DNA from: Candidatus Methanophagales archaeon
Lineage (GTDB): Archaea > Halobacteriota > Syntropharchaeia > Alkanophagales > Methanospirareceae
Length of the DNA stretch: 48,138 nucleotides
Direction of reading: 5' to 3'
Assembly (NCBI GenBank): GCA_024699715.1
Contig: JANPRD010000012.1
Span: forward strand, 34,605-82,742
Below, piece by piece: positions 26,570-34,899 of this stretch; the stretch's first letter is position 1, and every line of letters begins with the position of its first letter. The notes beneath the pieces were generated by a model. It saw only the letters and a list, made by a program, of their open reading frames with translations, ran no database searches and was not told the DNA's origin. The translations under genes were made by a program, and so were the position numbers.

Positions 26570-28055
26570 ATCTCTTTAAAAAGCATTCATGAACGCATAG
26601 ATTCTCCCTCCTAAATGAACGACTGTCGCAAATTCGCCTCAAAGTTTCCCTCACACCCTTTATCTTCCAGTCAGAAGGAGATGCTTTTTTGAAAAATGTT
26701 TGCGTTTCGCAATTTTTTCTCACAATCTTTCTATTAAAAACAACGAAATCGCCACATTTCAGCAGGAACTCGCACTCACGAAATCCTCGCACAAGCTCCC
26801 AGCCCTTTGTGTCTTCGGAGATGTCGTATATTGCGATGTCTGCTTTTGCGCCTGTGCCGAGATGCCCTTTATTCAGCGATAAGAGGCGTGCAGGATTTGC
26901 TCTCGTCGCAAGCACGAGCTCGGAAAGCGAGAACTCAACACTCGGCAGTTCTGAGGCGAGCGAGCCGATGATTTCTTCTCGCAAGTGCCTGTCAAGGAGC
27001 AAAGCGAGGATTTTTGGGAATTCTTTTATGGAACCTGCTGAGCAGAGGGCAAAAGAGCCATGCTCCTCAACCGCCTCAAGAGCGAGTTTCAACGCAAACA
27101 GAACCGCTTCCTCGGATGGTTTCGTTCGCTTGAACACAATAGGCTTCTCAAAGCCCAAATCTATGAAAACTGTGCCTTCGCAGGAATCACATACAGCAGT
27201 CCGTAAAGGGATGGCAATAGAAGCGAGACCTCCACCGCATAGAAATTTCAACGCATTCTCATACTTCTCCTCACTGTCTACGCCCGCTGTGATGTTTGCG
27301 AGCCTGAATGAACGCAGTTCTTCAAAAGGCGCTTCCAAAACCGCAGGCGTCGCCCTCAAATGCATCCGCACATTCTCCGCCGTCTCATGCTCTTCTACGC
27401 CCTCGCCTTCTCCCGCCGTGTCGCCCTCTCTCTTTCCTTCGCCCTCATTTGATACCTTCTGGAGGAATCTTAGGCATGTATTCATGTCAATATCACGATA
27501 AAAGAATCCCTTTTTCTCAAAATGAACACGAGAATCATAAATTTTGATGCCTATTGCCTTTGTCATATCTGCGAGAATGTTGAAAACTGCACGAACAGTC
27601 TCAAAATCTCCCTCCCTTATCTCCTTCGCAAAATCTCTCAGGCTTAACGCTGTGAATGTTGAAGCGTCCACGAAGGGAATGGATGCGAGTTCGTGATGCA
27701 CACTGCAAGCGGTCTCAAGCGTTGCGAGAGGTTCATTCACATGCGTGAAGCCCATTTTCGCATAAGAAACGCCTATCTCATGCACAGTAGGGAATTTTAG
27801 CAAAAAACGAGCAAGATTCATGCCAAATGTCGCCACATAACTGTGCGCATCTATCCCCGCTGGCATTACAATCTTTCCTGAAACATCCAATATTTTTTCC
27901 GCTTTTCCACTTAATTCCTCAACAATCACGCCATTCTCTATGAAAATGTCCTTTCTCTCGCCTTCTATACCATTCAAAGGGTCGTAAACTATTCCATTCT
28001 TTATCCAAATCCTATTTTTTCCTCTTCCCCGCTCCCTCTCTTCCGCTACTTCCAT
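26559..28055 (-). CDS. FwdA-like amidohydrolase homologue lacking catalytic metal ligands
   Basis: The protein follows formylmethanofuran dehydrogenase subunit A (FwdA/FhcA) through most of its length: IWIKNGIVYDPLNGIEGE, then MPAGIDAHSYVATFGMNLAR, AKMGFTHVNEPLA, the lysine of AIGIKIYDS, and LSLNKGHLGTGAKADIAIYD near the end. Authentic FwdA has an HxH pair in the equivalent of DAHSYV, further histidines after the lysine, and an Asp in a TTDHP-type motif. Here the second His is Tyr, the later histidine region reads ANITAGVD, and the Asp motif reads CSAGSIKEF. It is therefore unlikely to hydrolyse formate or formamide. A charged low-complexity insertion lies at 27376-27450. No other Fwd subunit is nearby. 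I place the start at ATG 28055. Confidence 0.72.
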   Translation of the reverse strand: MEVAEERERGRGKNRIWIKNGIVYDPLNGIEGERKDIFIENGVIVEELSGKAEKILDVSGKIVMPAGIDAHSYVATFGMNLARFLLKFPTVHEIGVSYAKMGFTHVNEPLATLETACSVHHELASIPFVDASTFTALSLRDFAKEIREGDFETVRAVFNILADMTKAIGIKIYDSRVHFEKKGFFYRDIDMNTCLRFLQKVSNEGEGKREGDTAGEGEGVEEHETAENVRMHLRATPAVLEAPFEELRSFRLANITAGVDSEEKYENALKFLCGGGLASIAIPLRTAVCDSCEGTVFIDLGFEKPIVFKRTKPSEEAVLFALKLALEAVEEHGSFALCSAGSIKEFPKILALLLDRHLREEIIGSLASELPSVEFSLSELVLATRANPARLLSLNKGHLGTGAKADIAIYDISEDTKGWELVRGFRECEFLLKCGDFVVFNRKIVRKNCETQTFFKKASPSDWKIKGVRETLRRICDSRSFRRENLCVHECFLKRFNA

Positions 28056-28149
28056 CTTTCTCTCACCTATTCCCTGACCTGCACACACCTCTTTAACACC
28101 GCCCTTAACATAAAAATAAACAAAGTAAAAAGGAGGAGAGGCGTGAGGG

Positions 28150-30327
28150 ATGGGCGGAATTGTCGGTATTTTCAACAGCGAGAACGCTCACGAGAGAATA
28201 TTCAAAGCGCTGAGGCAAATGCAAATGGAATTGTCGTCATTAGGAGAGCAAATATTCTTTATTTTCAGTGAAGATTCCGAAATCAGATGTGAGAATTTGG
28301 AGGAATTGAAGAGAGTAGTGCGGGAATACGATGATTTGATTGCGTGTTGCGTGCCTAAAAGCAGAGAAGGAGACTTCAAACGCTTGAAACGCTTCTTCAA
28401 TTCTTTAGGCATTCAGCGAGTTGTTGCAGATGCGGAAATATTCAATTTTGATGAAATAGAGAGCATGCGAATGAGCGAAGGGCGGATATTAGATGCTTTA
28501 GAAGGCGCTTATGCGATATGTTTATGGCATTCTGATGGAAAAGTGCAATTATTAAGGGACATTTTTGGCTTGAGACCGATATATTTTGCGCATTTTGATG
28601 ATTGCTTTGCGTTCTCTTCACACAGAAATGCGATGTCTGCGATGGGTTTCCATTTCTCTTTTGAACTTGAGCCGAGAACACTGCTGAATTACAAGAATGG
28701 TCGCTTAAAGTTTGCGTCTTATTTATGCGAATGCGAAGGCGAGGAGGCAGAGGCTGCGAAGGATTTAAAGGGGCGCTTGCTCTCTTTACTCCGTGAGAGC
28801 CTCTCTACAATTACGAGCGAGGATTTCGGCATTCTGTTCTCGGGAGGGCTGGACTCAACGCTTCTCGCATTCCTCTGCAAGGAACTACGCAGGAAATTCA
28901 GATGCTACACGGCGGTTTTCTCGGAGGCGGAAGAGGCTTCGGAGGCTTCAGGGGCTTCAGGGGTGAAGGGGGCGAAGGAGGCGAAGCAAGCGGAGGATTT
29001 TGTGTATGCGAGCAGAGTGGCAAGGGAGTTGGGGCTGGATTTGAGGGTTATAGAGGTGAAAATTGATGAAGTTGAAGGATATTTGAAGGAAATAGTGCCT
29101 TTAGTGGGTGCGGATGTTGTTAAAGTTGGCGTTGCGCTTCCTATTTTCATCGCTTGTGAGCGTGCAGTTGCAGATGGAATTCGCACACTTATTTACGGTC
29201 TCGGCTCTGAAGAATTATTTGGAGGCTACGAGAGGCATAAGCGAGCATTTCAGGCGGGTAAATTGAGAGAGGCGTGCATTTCAGGCGTTAAAAGCATGTT
29301 CAGGCGAGACACTTGCAGAGACCTCGCAATCGCTCGTAAATTAGGCGTCTCTTTGCGAAGCCCATTTTTAACGAAGAAAGTTGCGAATTTCGCATTTTCG
29401 CTTCCAGATGCACTAAAAGTTCGCAAAAAGGATGCTGAATTTCAAGAAAAGGTCATTTTAAGGGAGATTGCAGCGGATTTAGGATTGAAAATTGTTGCGG
29501 AAAGGAAGAAGAGGGCTGCTCAATACGGCTCAAAGTTCCATAAAGCGATTGAGAAATTGGCAAAAATGAGGGGTTTCAAGCGTAAGCGAGAATATTTGAG
29601 GCAGTTTCATCCAGAAGCGAAGATGAGGCTCGGATGCCTTTTCAGCGGAGGGAAGGACAGCACGCTCGCCCTGCAGGCGATGCTTGAGGCAGGTTTCATC
29701 GTTGACTGCTTGCTCACTGTGAGGAGCGAGAATCCCGCAGCGATGCTCTTTCACACGCCTGCTGTTGAGATTACAGATTTGCAGGCGGATGCAATCGGCT
29801 TGCCTCTGCTCTCCTACGAGACTTCGGGAAGGAGCGAGGCGGAAGAGCTCGCAGACTTGCACGCTGCGCTTGAGGATGCTCGCAGGGAGTTTCAAATTGA
29901 AGGCGTTGTCGCAGGAGCTTTGTGGAGCGAATACCAGCGTCGTCGCATTGAGCGCATCTGTAAAGAACTTCGCTTGAAAGCATTCTTCCCGCTCTGGCAT
30001 CTCAACCAAGAGACAGCTATGCGCATCGCTGTCCGCAATTTTGATTTCATTTTAACGGGCATCGCAGCTTACGGATTGGATAAAACATGGCTCGGAAGGC
30101 GGATAAGCGATGAAGATGTGGATAGATTAGTTGAAATAAGCGAGAAATGGAAGATAAATGTGGCGGGAGAGGGAGGAGAATTTGAAACTTTAGTGCTTGA
30201 CGCTCCATTTTTCCGCAAACGCATCGTTATTCTTGCGAGTGAAATCGTAGAAGAAGGTGCGAACACCGCAAGGCTCGTTGTGAAGAATGCGAAATTGGAG
30301 GAGAAAGAGGCGTGGGAGCTGGCGTGA
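28150..30327 (+). CDS. Fusion of an asparagine-synthetase-like protein with diphthine-ammonia ligase Dph6
   Basis: Residues 1-225 resemble the glutaminase domain of AsnB (GGIVGIFNSENA, ALEGAYAICLWHSDGKVQLLRD, FGLRPIYFA), but position 2 is Gly, so the catalytic Cys is missing. Residues 226-480 are the AsnB ATP-pyrophosphatase with FSGGLDSTLL (about 230) and YGLGSEELFGGYERH. Residues 491-725 are a second N-type ATP-pyrophosphatase of the DUF71/Dph6 family with FSGGKDSTLAL (about 497) and the Dph6 signature GEGGEFETLVLDAPF (about 672). Dph6 amidates diphthine on elongation factor 2 with ammonia. The fusion implies that the AsnB-like half assists that reaction or that the protein has two activities. 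A low-complexity insertion is at 28921-28999. It diverges from the FwdA-like gene and is followed closely by truA. Confidence 0.85.
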   Translation: MGGIVGIFNSENAHERIFKALRQMQMELSSLGEQIFFIFSEDSEIRCENLEELKRVVREYDDLIACCVPKSREGDFKRLKRFFNSLGIQRVVADAEIFNFDEIESMRMSEGRILDALEGAYAICLWHSDGKVQLLRDIFGLRPIYFAHFDDCFAFSSHRNAMSAMGFHFSFELEPRTLLNYKNGRLKFASYLCECEGEEAEAAKDLKGRLLSLLRESLSTITSEDFGILFSGGLDSTLLAFLCKELRRKFRCYTAVFSEAEEASEASGASGVKGAKEAKQAEDFVYASRVARELGLDLRVIEVKIDEVEGYLKEIVPLVGADVVKVGVALPIFIACERAVADGIRTLIYGLGSEELFGGYERHKRAFQAGKLREACISGVKSMFRRDTCRDLAIARKLGVSLRSPFLTKKVANFAFSLPDALKVRKKDAEFQEKVILREIAADLGLKIVAERKKRAAQYGSKFHKAIEKLAKMRGFKRKREYLRQFHPEAKMRLGCLFSGGKDSTLALQAMLEAGFIVDCLLTVRSENPAAMLFHTPAVEITDLQADAIGLPLLSYETSGRSEAEELADLHAALEDARREFQIEGVVAGALWSEYQRRRIERICKELRLKAFFPLWHLNQETAMRIAVRNFDFILTGIAAYGLDKTWLGRRISDEDVDRLVEISEKWKINVAGEGGEFETLVLDAPFFRKRIVILASEIVEEGANTARLVVKNAKLEEKEAWELA

Positions 30328-30364
30328 GGCGTTTGCGAGTTGTGTTGCTTAGGGTGGTGTTGCG

Positions 30365-31168
30365 GTGAGTGTGCGGGTTGCGTTGAAAATCGGATACATC
30401 GGAACGAACTATTACGGCTTTCAAATTCAGCCTGATGTTCCGACGATTGAGGCGGAGATTTTTCGTGCTTTGGAAGAATTGGACATCATAAAAAGCAGGA
30501 GAGATGCGCATTTCTCATACGCAGGCAGGACAGACAGGGGCGTTCATGCCCGCTCCCAAGTTATTTCTTTTGATGCAACGAGAGAAATCTCGCCTCGCAT
30601 GCTGAACAGTGCGCTTCCTGACGACATTTTCGCTTACGCAGTCGCTTACCCACCGCAGAAATTCAACGCTCGTAAGGATGCAATCTCAAGAACTTACAGA
30701 TATTTCCTGTTTGCGCCTGATTTGAGTGTTGAGCGCATGCGTTCAGCAGCTTCTCTCTTTGAGGGCGTTCACGACTTCTCAAATTTTGCGGAGCTTGACA
30801 AGGAGCGTCGCTCACCGATAAGGCATGTGCTTCGCTTGGAAGTGCGCAGAAGAGGCGATTTCGTCGTTTTTGATGTCTGCGCTCGGAGCTTTCTTCGCAA
30901 GATGGTGCGGAAGATTGTCGCTGCTTTGGCGTGCATTGGAAGAGGCGAGAAGGACGAGGCGTGGCTTGAAGACCTTTTGGCTGTGAGAGTGCGTGAATTC
31001 ATAAAACCTGTGCCTCCCTTTGGGCTTGTTCTCTGGGATGTTCAATATTCTCGTGATGTGGAATTTGAGGAAGATGCGTATGCTTTGGAGAAAATTAATG
31101 AGAAATTGTCAGAGCAATTCATATTTCATCGCACGCTTTCAGCAGTTTTCCGTGATTTGATGGAATAA
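30365..31168 (+). CDS. truA: tRNA pseudouridine synthase TruA
   Basis: The 267-residue product has the TruA features: LKIGYIGTNYYGFQIQP at the start, the catalytic Asp in YAGRTDRGVHARSQV (about residues 57-71), ISRTYRYFLFAP and the C-terminal RSFLRKMVRKIVAAL. It converts uridines in the anticodon stem region (positions 38-40) to pseudouridine. It begins at GTG 30365, 37 bases after the AsnB-Dph6 fusion, so the two genes are probably co-transcribed; both act on translation components. Confidence 0.93.
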   Translation: MSVRVALKIGYIGTNYYGFQIQPDVPTIEAEIFRALEELDIIKSRRDAHFSYAGRTDRGVHARSQVISFDATREISPRMLNSALPDDIFAYAVAYPPQKFNARKDAISRTYRYFLFAPDLSVERMRSAASLFEGVHDFSNFAELDKERRSPIRHVLRLEVRRRGDFVVFDVCARSFLRKMVRKIVAALACIGRGEKDEAWLEDLLAVRVREFIKPVPPFGLVLWDVQYSRDVEFEEDAYALEKINEKLSEQFIFHRTLSAVFRDLME

Positions 31169-31180
31169 ATAAACGAAAAC

Positions 31181-31691
31181 CTATGCATATTTGAGAATTT
31201 CCCATTCAACTCTATTTTCCTCAATCGCATCCCTTACAAGCTTCTCCCTCCTGCTCAGTGTTGATTTCCCTGATTTCACCTCAACAAAAACTATTCTTCT
31301 CAGTTCTCCTTCGTCAAGACCGTCAAAAACAATAAAATCAATTGGCGAGCCGATGAAGCGTGCATCTTTCGGATTGTATTTGAATTCAGGGAGGTATGGG
31401 GCAATCTGCTCGGTAACTCTTCCTGCAATTGCCGCCCTGCTCTTCTTTACCGCATCTTTTCTTATCTCCTTCTCGTGTCTCTGCTTCCACTCTTCAAAAA
31501 GAATCTCTGCTTTCCTCTGTCGAAGTGCTTTCAAGCTCCTTTTCTTTCCACTCCTCAAATATCTGTCTTGCTCTCTGCTCTAGTTGCTCTCGCTATTTCC
31601 TGTTAAGCTCAGCATACTTCCAGAGTAGAATTATAAGGGCGAGGAAGGCGAGAAAAAGCAGAAGGAGCGGAAGAAAAATCAAATAATCCAT
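31181..31691 (-). CDS. COG4741 Holliday-junction-resolvase-like nuclease with N-terminal membrane helix, broken by an in-frame TAG and a frameshift
   Basis: The conserved C-terminal domain is intact in one frame: AGRVTEQIAPYLPEFKYNP, DARFIGSPIDFIVFDGL, VFVEVKSGKSTLSRRE, the COG4741 nuclease fold with its E-V-K motif. The expected N-terminus is in another frame: an ATG at 31691 starts a hydrophobic helix (DYLIFLPLLLLFLAFLALII), and the family coiled segment (REQLEQRARQIFEEWKEK) continues in that same frame after a TAG at codon 33 (31593-31595). One surplus base in the run of four T at 31540-31543 explains the shift to the nuclease frame. The gene thus carries two lesions within 60 bases. Whether anything beyond the 125-residue C-terminal piece is made is uncertain. 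Confidence 0.75.
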
Positions 31692-31704
31692 ATTTAACAC
31701 CCGG

Positions 31705-32607
31705 TTAGCGAGGTGCTTTGATTAGACCGAACGATTCCAGAACGGCTCGCAGCTTCTTCTCATTTTCTTCGCTTAATGCTCCGAGCGGAAGTCTCGTGTG
31801 TCCCGCAGGGAGACCCATGAGCGCTGCAGCCCTCTTCACAGGAATCGGATTCGTCTCCAAGAACATCGCATCCATTAACGGAAGCAGTTTGTAGTTCAGA
31901 GCGAGAGCCTTCTCAAAATCACCGTTCAGAAACGCATGAACCATCTCCGCAGTCTCTTTCGGAATGATGTTCGCAATTACCGAAATGACGCCCTTACCGC
32001 CGACGCTCATAATCGGAATCGTCAAAATGTCGTCACCTGAAATCACAGTGAAGTCCAATTTACGCTCCCTCACGCCATTAATGATGTGTTGCACTTGCTT
32101 CAAGTCGCCAGAAGCCTCCTTTATACCGACAATATTGCTTTCTTCTGCGAGTTCCAAAACGACATCCGCACTCATGTTCAATCCTGTGCGTGAAGGTATA
32201 TTGTATAAAATTAAAGGGATGTCAACAGCATCGGCAATACGCTTGAAATGCTCAATTAATCCCCTTTTGTTGGGTTTGTTGTAGTAAGGAGTGATGAGCA
32301 GGCATGCATCCGCACCCACATCTTCAGCATGCTTCGTGAGTTCCAGCGCTTCTGCAGTGCTGTTTGAGCCTGTTCCCGCAATTACTTTCTTCTTCGCACA
32401 GTCAACAACGACCTCAACTACACGCTTATGCTCTTCGTGTGAGAGCGTCGCACTTTCACCTGTTGTGCCGCAAGGGACAACACCATCCACACCACCAGCC
32501 TCAACATACTCAACAAGACGACGCAAACCCTCCTCGTCCACCTTGTCGTCCTTCGTGAAAGGCGTTATTAACGCAGGAAACACGCCACTCCACTCCGTCT
32601 CTACCAT
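31705..32607 (-). CDS. dapA: 4-hydroxy-tetrahydrodipicolinate synthase
   Basis: The 300-residue product is a complete DapA. It has PCGTTGESATLSHEEH (about 44-59), the catalytic Tyr in LILYNIPSRTGLN, the Schiff-base lysine in VGIKEASGDL, and SGDDILTIPIMSVGGKGVIS. It condenses pyruvate with aspartate semialdehyde in lysine biosynthesis. It lies on the minus strand just downstream of S17e, an arrangement common in euryarchaea, and 14 bases upstream of the COG4741 gene. Confidence 0.96.
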   Translation of the reverse strand: MVETEWSGVFPALITPFTKDDKVDEEGLRRLVEYVEAGGVDGVVPCGTTGESATLSHEEHKRVVEVVVDCAKKKVIAGTGSNSTAEALELTKHAEDVGADACLLITPYYNKPNKRGLIEHFKRIADAVDIPLILYNIPSRTGLNMSADVVLELAEESNIVGIKEASGDLKQVQHIINGVRERKLDFTVISGDDILTIPIMSVGGKGVISVIANIIPKETAEMVHAFLNGDFEKALALNYKLLPLMDAMFLETNPIPVKRAAALMGLPAGHTRLPLGALSEENEKKLRAVLESFGLIKAPR

Positions 32608-32698
32608 TTCTCAACCCTCCTCCATTCGCTTTCGCTCCTTTCCCCCTCACTAATTCAATTATTCCTTGCCTCTCTTCCTTTCTACTCCTCGTTTCCAT

Positions 32699-32932
32699 TC
32701 ATCCGCTTTTCTCTGCAATCTCAGGCTTCCGCTCACCCCAGACTTCGGGTCTGCCATGCCTTTTGAGGCGTGTAATGTATCCTGCGACCCTGTTCCGCAC
32801 TTCCTTGCTCTCCACACTCAGATATTCCTCTACCAAACGCTTGTTCTCTTCAAAATCTTCAGAGAACGAATCCACGACCTTCATTAAAGTTTTCGCCAGC
32901 TTTTTTATGTATGTCGGCTTCACAGTCCCCAA
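32699..32932 (-). CDS. rps17e: Ribosomal protein S17e
   Basis: The 77-residue protein matches archaeal S17e throughout: GTVKPTYIKKLAKTLMKVV, a central NKRLVEEYLSVESKEVRN, and the VAGYITRLKRHG end. The C-terminal extension (RPEVWGERKPEIAEKSG) is slightly long. It precedes dapA by 91 bases of polypurine sense-strand sequence. Confidence 0.95.
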   Translation of the reverse strand: MGTVKPTYIKKLAKTLMKVVDSFSEDFEENKRLVEEYLSVESKEVRNRVAGYITRLKRHGRPEVWGERKPEIAEKSG

Positions 32933-32961
32933 CGCTATTCACCCTTTCCCTCCTAACTTCC

Positions 32962-33192
32962 TCACTGTCCGCTACCTCCTTCTGCCTCTTCAGCCATCTC
33001 TTCTCGCTTGCTCTTTATGTCACTCACGCCTATCATCAGAAAAATAGCACCAACAAGCAGCACTATTATACCCACTACTCCCAAAATCACGGGCATTAGA
33101 TATTCCCAAAACTTCCAGATTGCGAAGCCCGTGAGACCTCCGCCGATGCACGCAAGCAGAACGCCGAGAAGCAACTCCAACCACTCATTCAA
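32962..33192 (-). CDS. Small membrane protein, unknown function
   Basis: The 76-residue protein has two membrane helices (about 6-24 and 33-57) rich in Gly, Ile and Val, and a charged C-terminal tail (DIKSKREEMAEEAEGG). I do not recognise a family. It lies between S15 and S17e on the same strand with short gaps, so it is probably part of that transcription unit. Confidence 0.65.
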   Translation of the reverse strand: MNEWLELLLGVLLACIGGGLTGFAIWKFWEYLMPVILGVVGIIVLLVGAIFLMIGVSDIKSKREEMAEEAEGGSGQ

Positions 33193-33308
33193 CCCTCTTA
33201 CTCACCCCCTCTTCTCTTCTCTCTTCTTACCCACATTCTCACCCCACACCACACGCACCATGCACACTTCACACTTCCGCCCTCGTTTGCTCCACGCATC
33301 TCTCACGC

Positions 33309-33767
33309 TCACCTGCGAATTAAGAACTCTGCGGTTTCAGGCTTGTATTCCCAGTCTGCGGGTAGAACGCCCTCCCTCTTGTAATACTTCTGCAATCTCC
33401 ATATTTTTGACTCCGTGAGTTGGAGCGCACGCTTGTTGTGCATGTCTTTTCGGTGCGCTTCCAAATGCTTTCGCAGTCTTATCGCCTTCTTTATCAAAGA
33501 CTGCAAGTCTTCTGGAATCGCAGGTGCGAGACCTCGCTCACGCAAAATCTGCAAAATTTTCTTTCCAGTGAGCAGTTTGACATCTGGAACGCCATAAGAA
33601 TCTCGCAAAACCATTCCGATTTGAGCAGTTGAGAGCCCTTGCTTCGCCAATTCAACTACCTTCTCCTCAACCTCACGAGCACTCAACTCACACCACTCCG
33701 GCGGCTCCGCTCTGAACGGCTTCTTCGAGCCTGACTTCCCCTTCCTGCGAGCATAAATCCGTGCCAT
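33309..33767 (-). CDS. rps15: Ribosomal protein S15
   Basis: The 152-residue product matches archaeal S15 (S13e): [19 protein letters not shown], the [20 protein letters not shown] domain and the C-terminal [20 protein letters not shown]. It binds the central domain of 16S rRNA. The gene has a long leader of about 160 bases behind a TATA box at 33951-33964, with a strong hairpin inside it. Confidence 0.96.
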   Translation of the reverse strand: MARIYARRKGKSGSKKPFRAEPPEWCELSAREVEEKVVELAKQGLSTAQIGMVLRDSYGVPDVKLLTGKKILQILRERGLAPAIPEDLQSLIKKAIRLRKHLEAHRKDMHNKRALQLTESKIWRLQKYYKREGVLPADWEYKPETAEFLIRR

Positions 33768-33850
33768 TACGCTCCCCTCTTAACTCTTTGCTCTTTGTGA
33801 CCTCCTCACCTCAAGCCCTCACCTCAAGCACAGGTTCCCCGCTTCACCGA

Positions 33851-33896
33851 GGAGACTTGCCACAGCTCTCTCCGCCTTGCCGTGGCAGAGGTCTCC
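33851..33896 (-). promoter_or_regulatory. Hairpin in the S15 leader
   Basis: Two stacked stems are visible: 33851-33856 with 33891-33896 (6 pairs, GGAGAC with GTCTCC) and 33859-33866 with 33879-33886 (8 pairs, one G-U on the transcript strand), separated by an asymmetric internal loop of 2 and 4 bases. The apical loop is 12 bases. It lies about 85 bases upstream of the S15 start on the transcribed strand. A second weaker hairpin is at 33910-33935. It could be an autoregulatory site for S15, a separate small RNA or a processing signal. Confidence 0.5.
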
Positions 33897-33950
33897 CTCT
33901 TCACATTTAGGACTTGCTCTGCTTTCATCCAGTCCGAGATATGCTCCCCC

Positions 33951-33964
33951 TCTTATATAAATAT
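33951..33964 (-). promoter_or_regulatory. TATA box for the S15 transcript
   Basis: On the minus strand ATATTTATATAAGA is a strong archaeal TATA box. Transcription would begin near 33928, giving a leader of about 160 bases. The rest of the gap up to 34154 shows no gene that I can support. Confidence 0.6.
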
Positions 33965-34154
33965 TACCCCACACGCCTCTCCTGCTGAAAGAAAATTAGC
34001 AGCAACAATATTCAATTCTGCATCGTCGCCACCGTTTGGTAACAAAAGGCGAAGGGAGCAACTCCCTCTAAATCCCTCTAAAATCTCCCTGCTCTCCTTT
34101 TCAAAAGCGCTGATGTCGCAGTGCGAGACTTGGACTTGTGCTGCAATACATAAA

Positions 34155-34688
34155 TCATTCCAGTCCTACTGTTTTGAGGAGTTCCTTTAGAGCTTCCATG
34201 TTCTCCCTGTACTGCTGTAAAGGAGGACAGTCGGCGAGCTTTTTTTGACCTCTCACCATCGCCATGGCGAAGGCGAAGCAGTTCGGGAGACCGCACTCTC
34301 CGCAGTTCGTCTTTGGGAGAAGAGCAAGGATGTCCTTCGCTCTTAATGTCCTCTTCTCATAAACGGGAGTTATCTCGCCCCTCCTCTCCCAGGTCTTGTT
34401 AATTAGTTCTCTGAGCTCGTTCAAAGCGGACTTCCCTTCTTCAAGTGTAGGAACCTGAGCCAAATTTATAGCTCGGGGAAAGAGCGAGACAAGCATCCCT
34501 TTAAATCTGAAAGTTAGGCTCTTTCCATTAGGGTTATAAACAGCATCACTTATTATTGCGTTGAGATAAGGAAGAACCTCACTGATGTCATCTGAAAGCT
34601 CCGTCTTTATTCTTTTCCAATCGGGATTCACGATACAGGGAAGAACCTCCGTTATCCGCCATTCCCTTAAAAGCATATCTCCACCCAT
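34155..34688 (-). CDS. 4Fe-4S protein with a CGECGxPxC motif
   Basis: The 177-residue protein has an uncharacterised N-terminal domain (residues 5-105, including ISDAVYNPNGKSLTFRFKG and SLFPRAINLAQVP) and a C-terminal Fe-S domain with TNCGECGLPNCFAFAMAMV and a fourth Cys in DCPPL (about 130-158). That domain (PF04060-type) occurs in the corrinoid iron-sulfur protein of acetyl-CoA decarbonylase/synthase and in related small proteins. No partner genes for that complex are close. The role is electron transfer or cluster delivery by inference. The 211 bases between it and the geranylgeranyl reductase hold no gene. Confidence 0.78.
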   Translation of the reverse strand: MGGDMLLREWRITEVLPCIVNPDWKRIKTELSDDISEVLPYLNAIISDAVYNPNGKSLTFRFKGMLVSLFPRAINLAQVPTLEEGKSALNELRELINKTWERRGEITPVYEKRTLRAKDILALLPKTNCGECGLPNCFAFAMAMVRGQKKLADCPPLQQYRENMEALKELLKTVGLE

Positions 34689-34899
34689 TCACATCTTCAC
34701 CCCCTTATTTTGCCCCTTCACGTTTAAATCCACATGGATTACATTTCACCTTCTCCCTTATATCCTACCAACCACCCCATCTTTCCTCACCTCCTTCTTC
34801 TTTATATTCACAGCAGCTTAAGCACGGAGAGGCATCCCATGACACTTGCAATCTCAGAGAACGCTCAAGGGGAACAGCAGCTCGCAAATCGGGGCATCT

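Noticed and set aside
31593-31595. In-frame TAG read as pyrrolysine
   Set aside because: TAG is a normal terminator in this window: ilvE, mre11 (two in a row), the secreted-protein gene and the COG4741 gene itself end with TAG at natural family ends. No pyl genes are seen.
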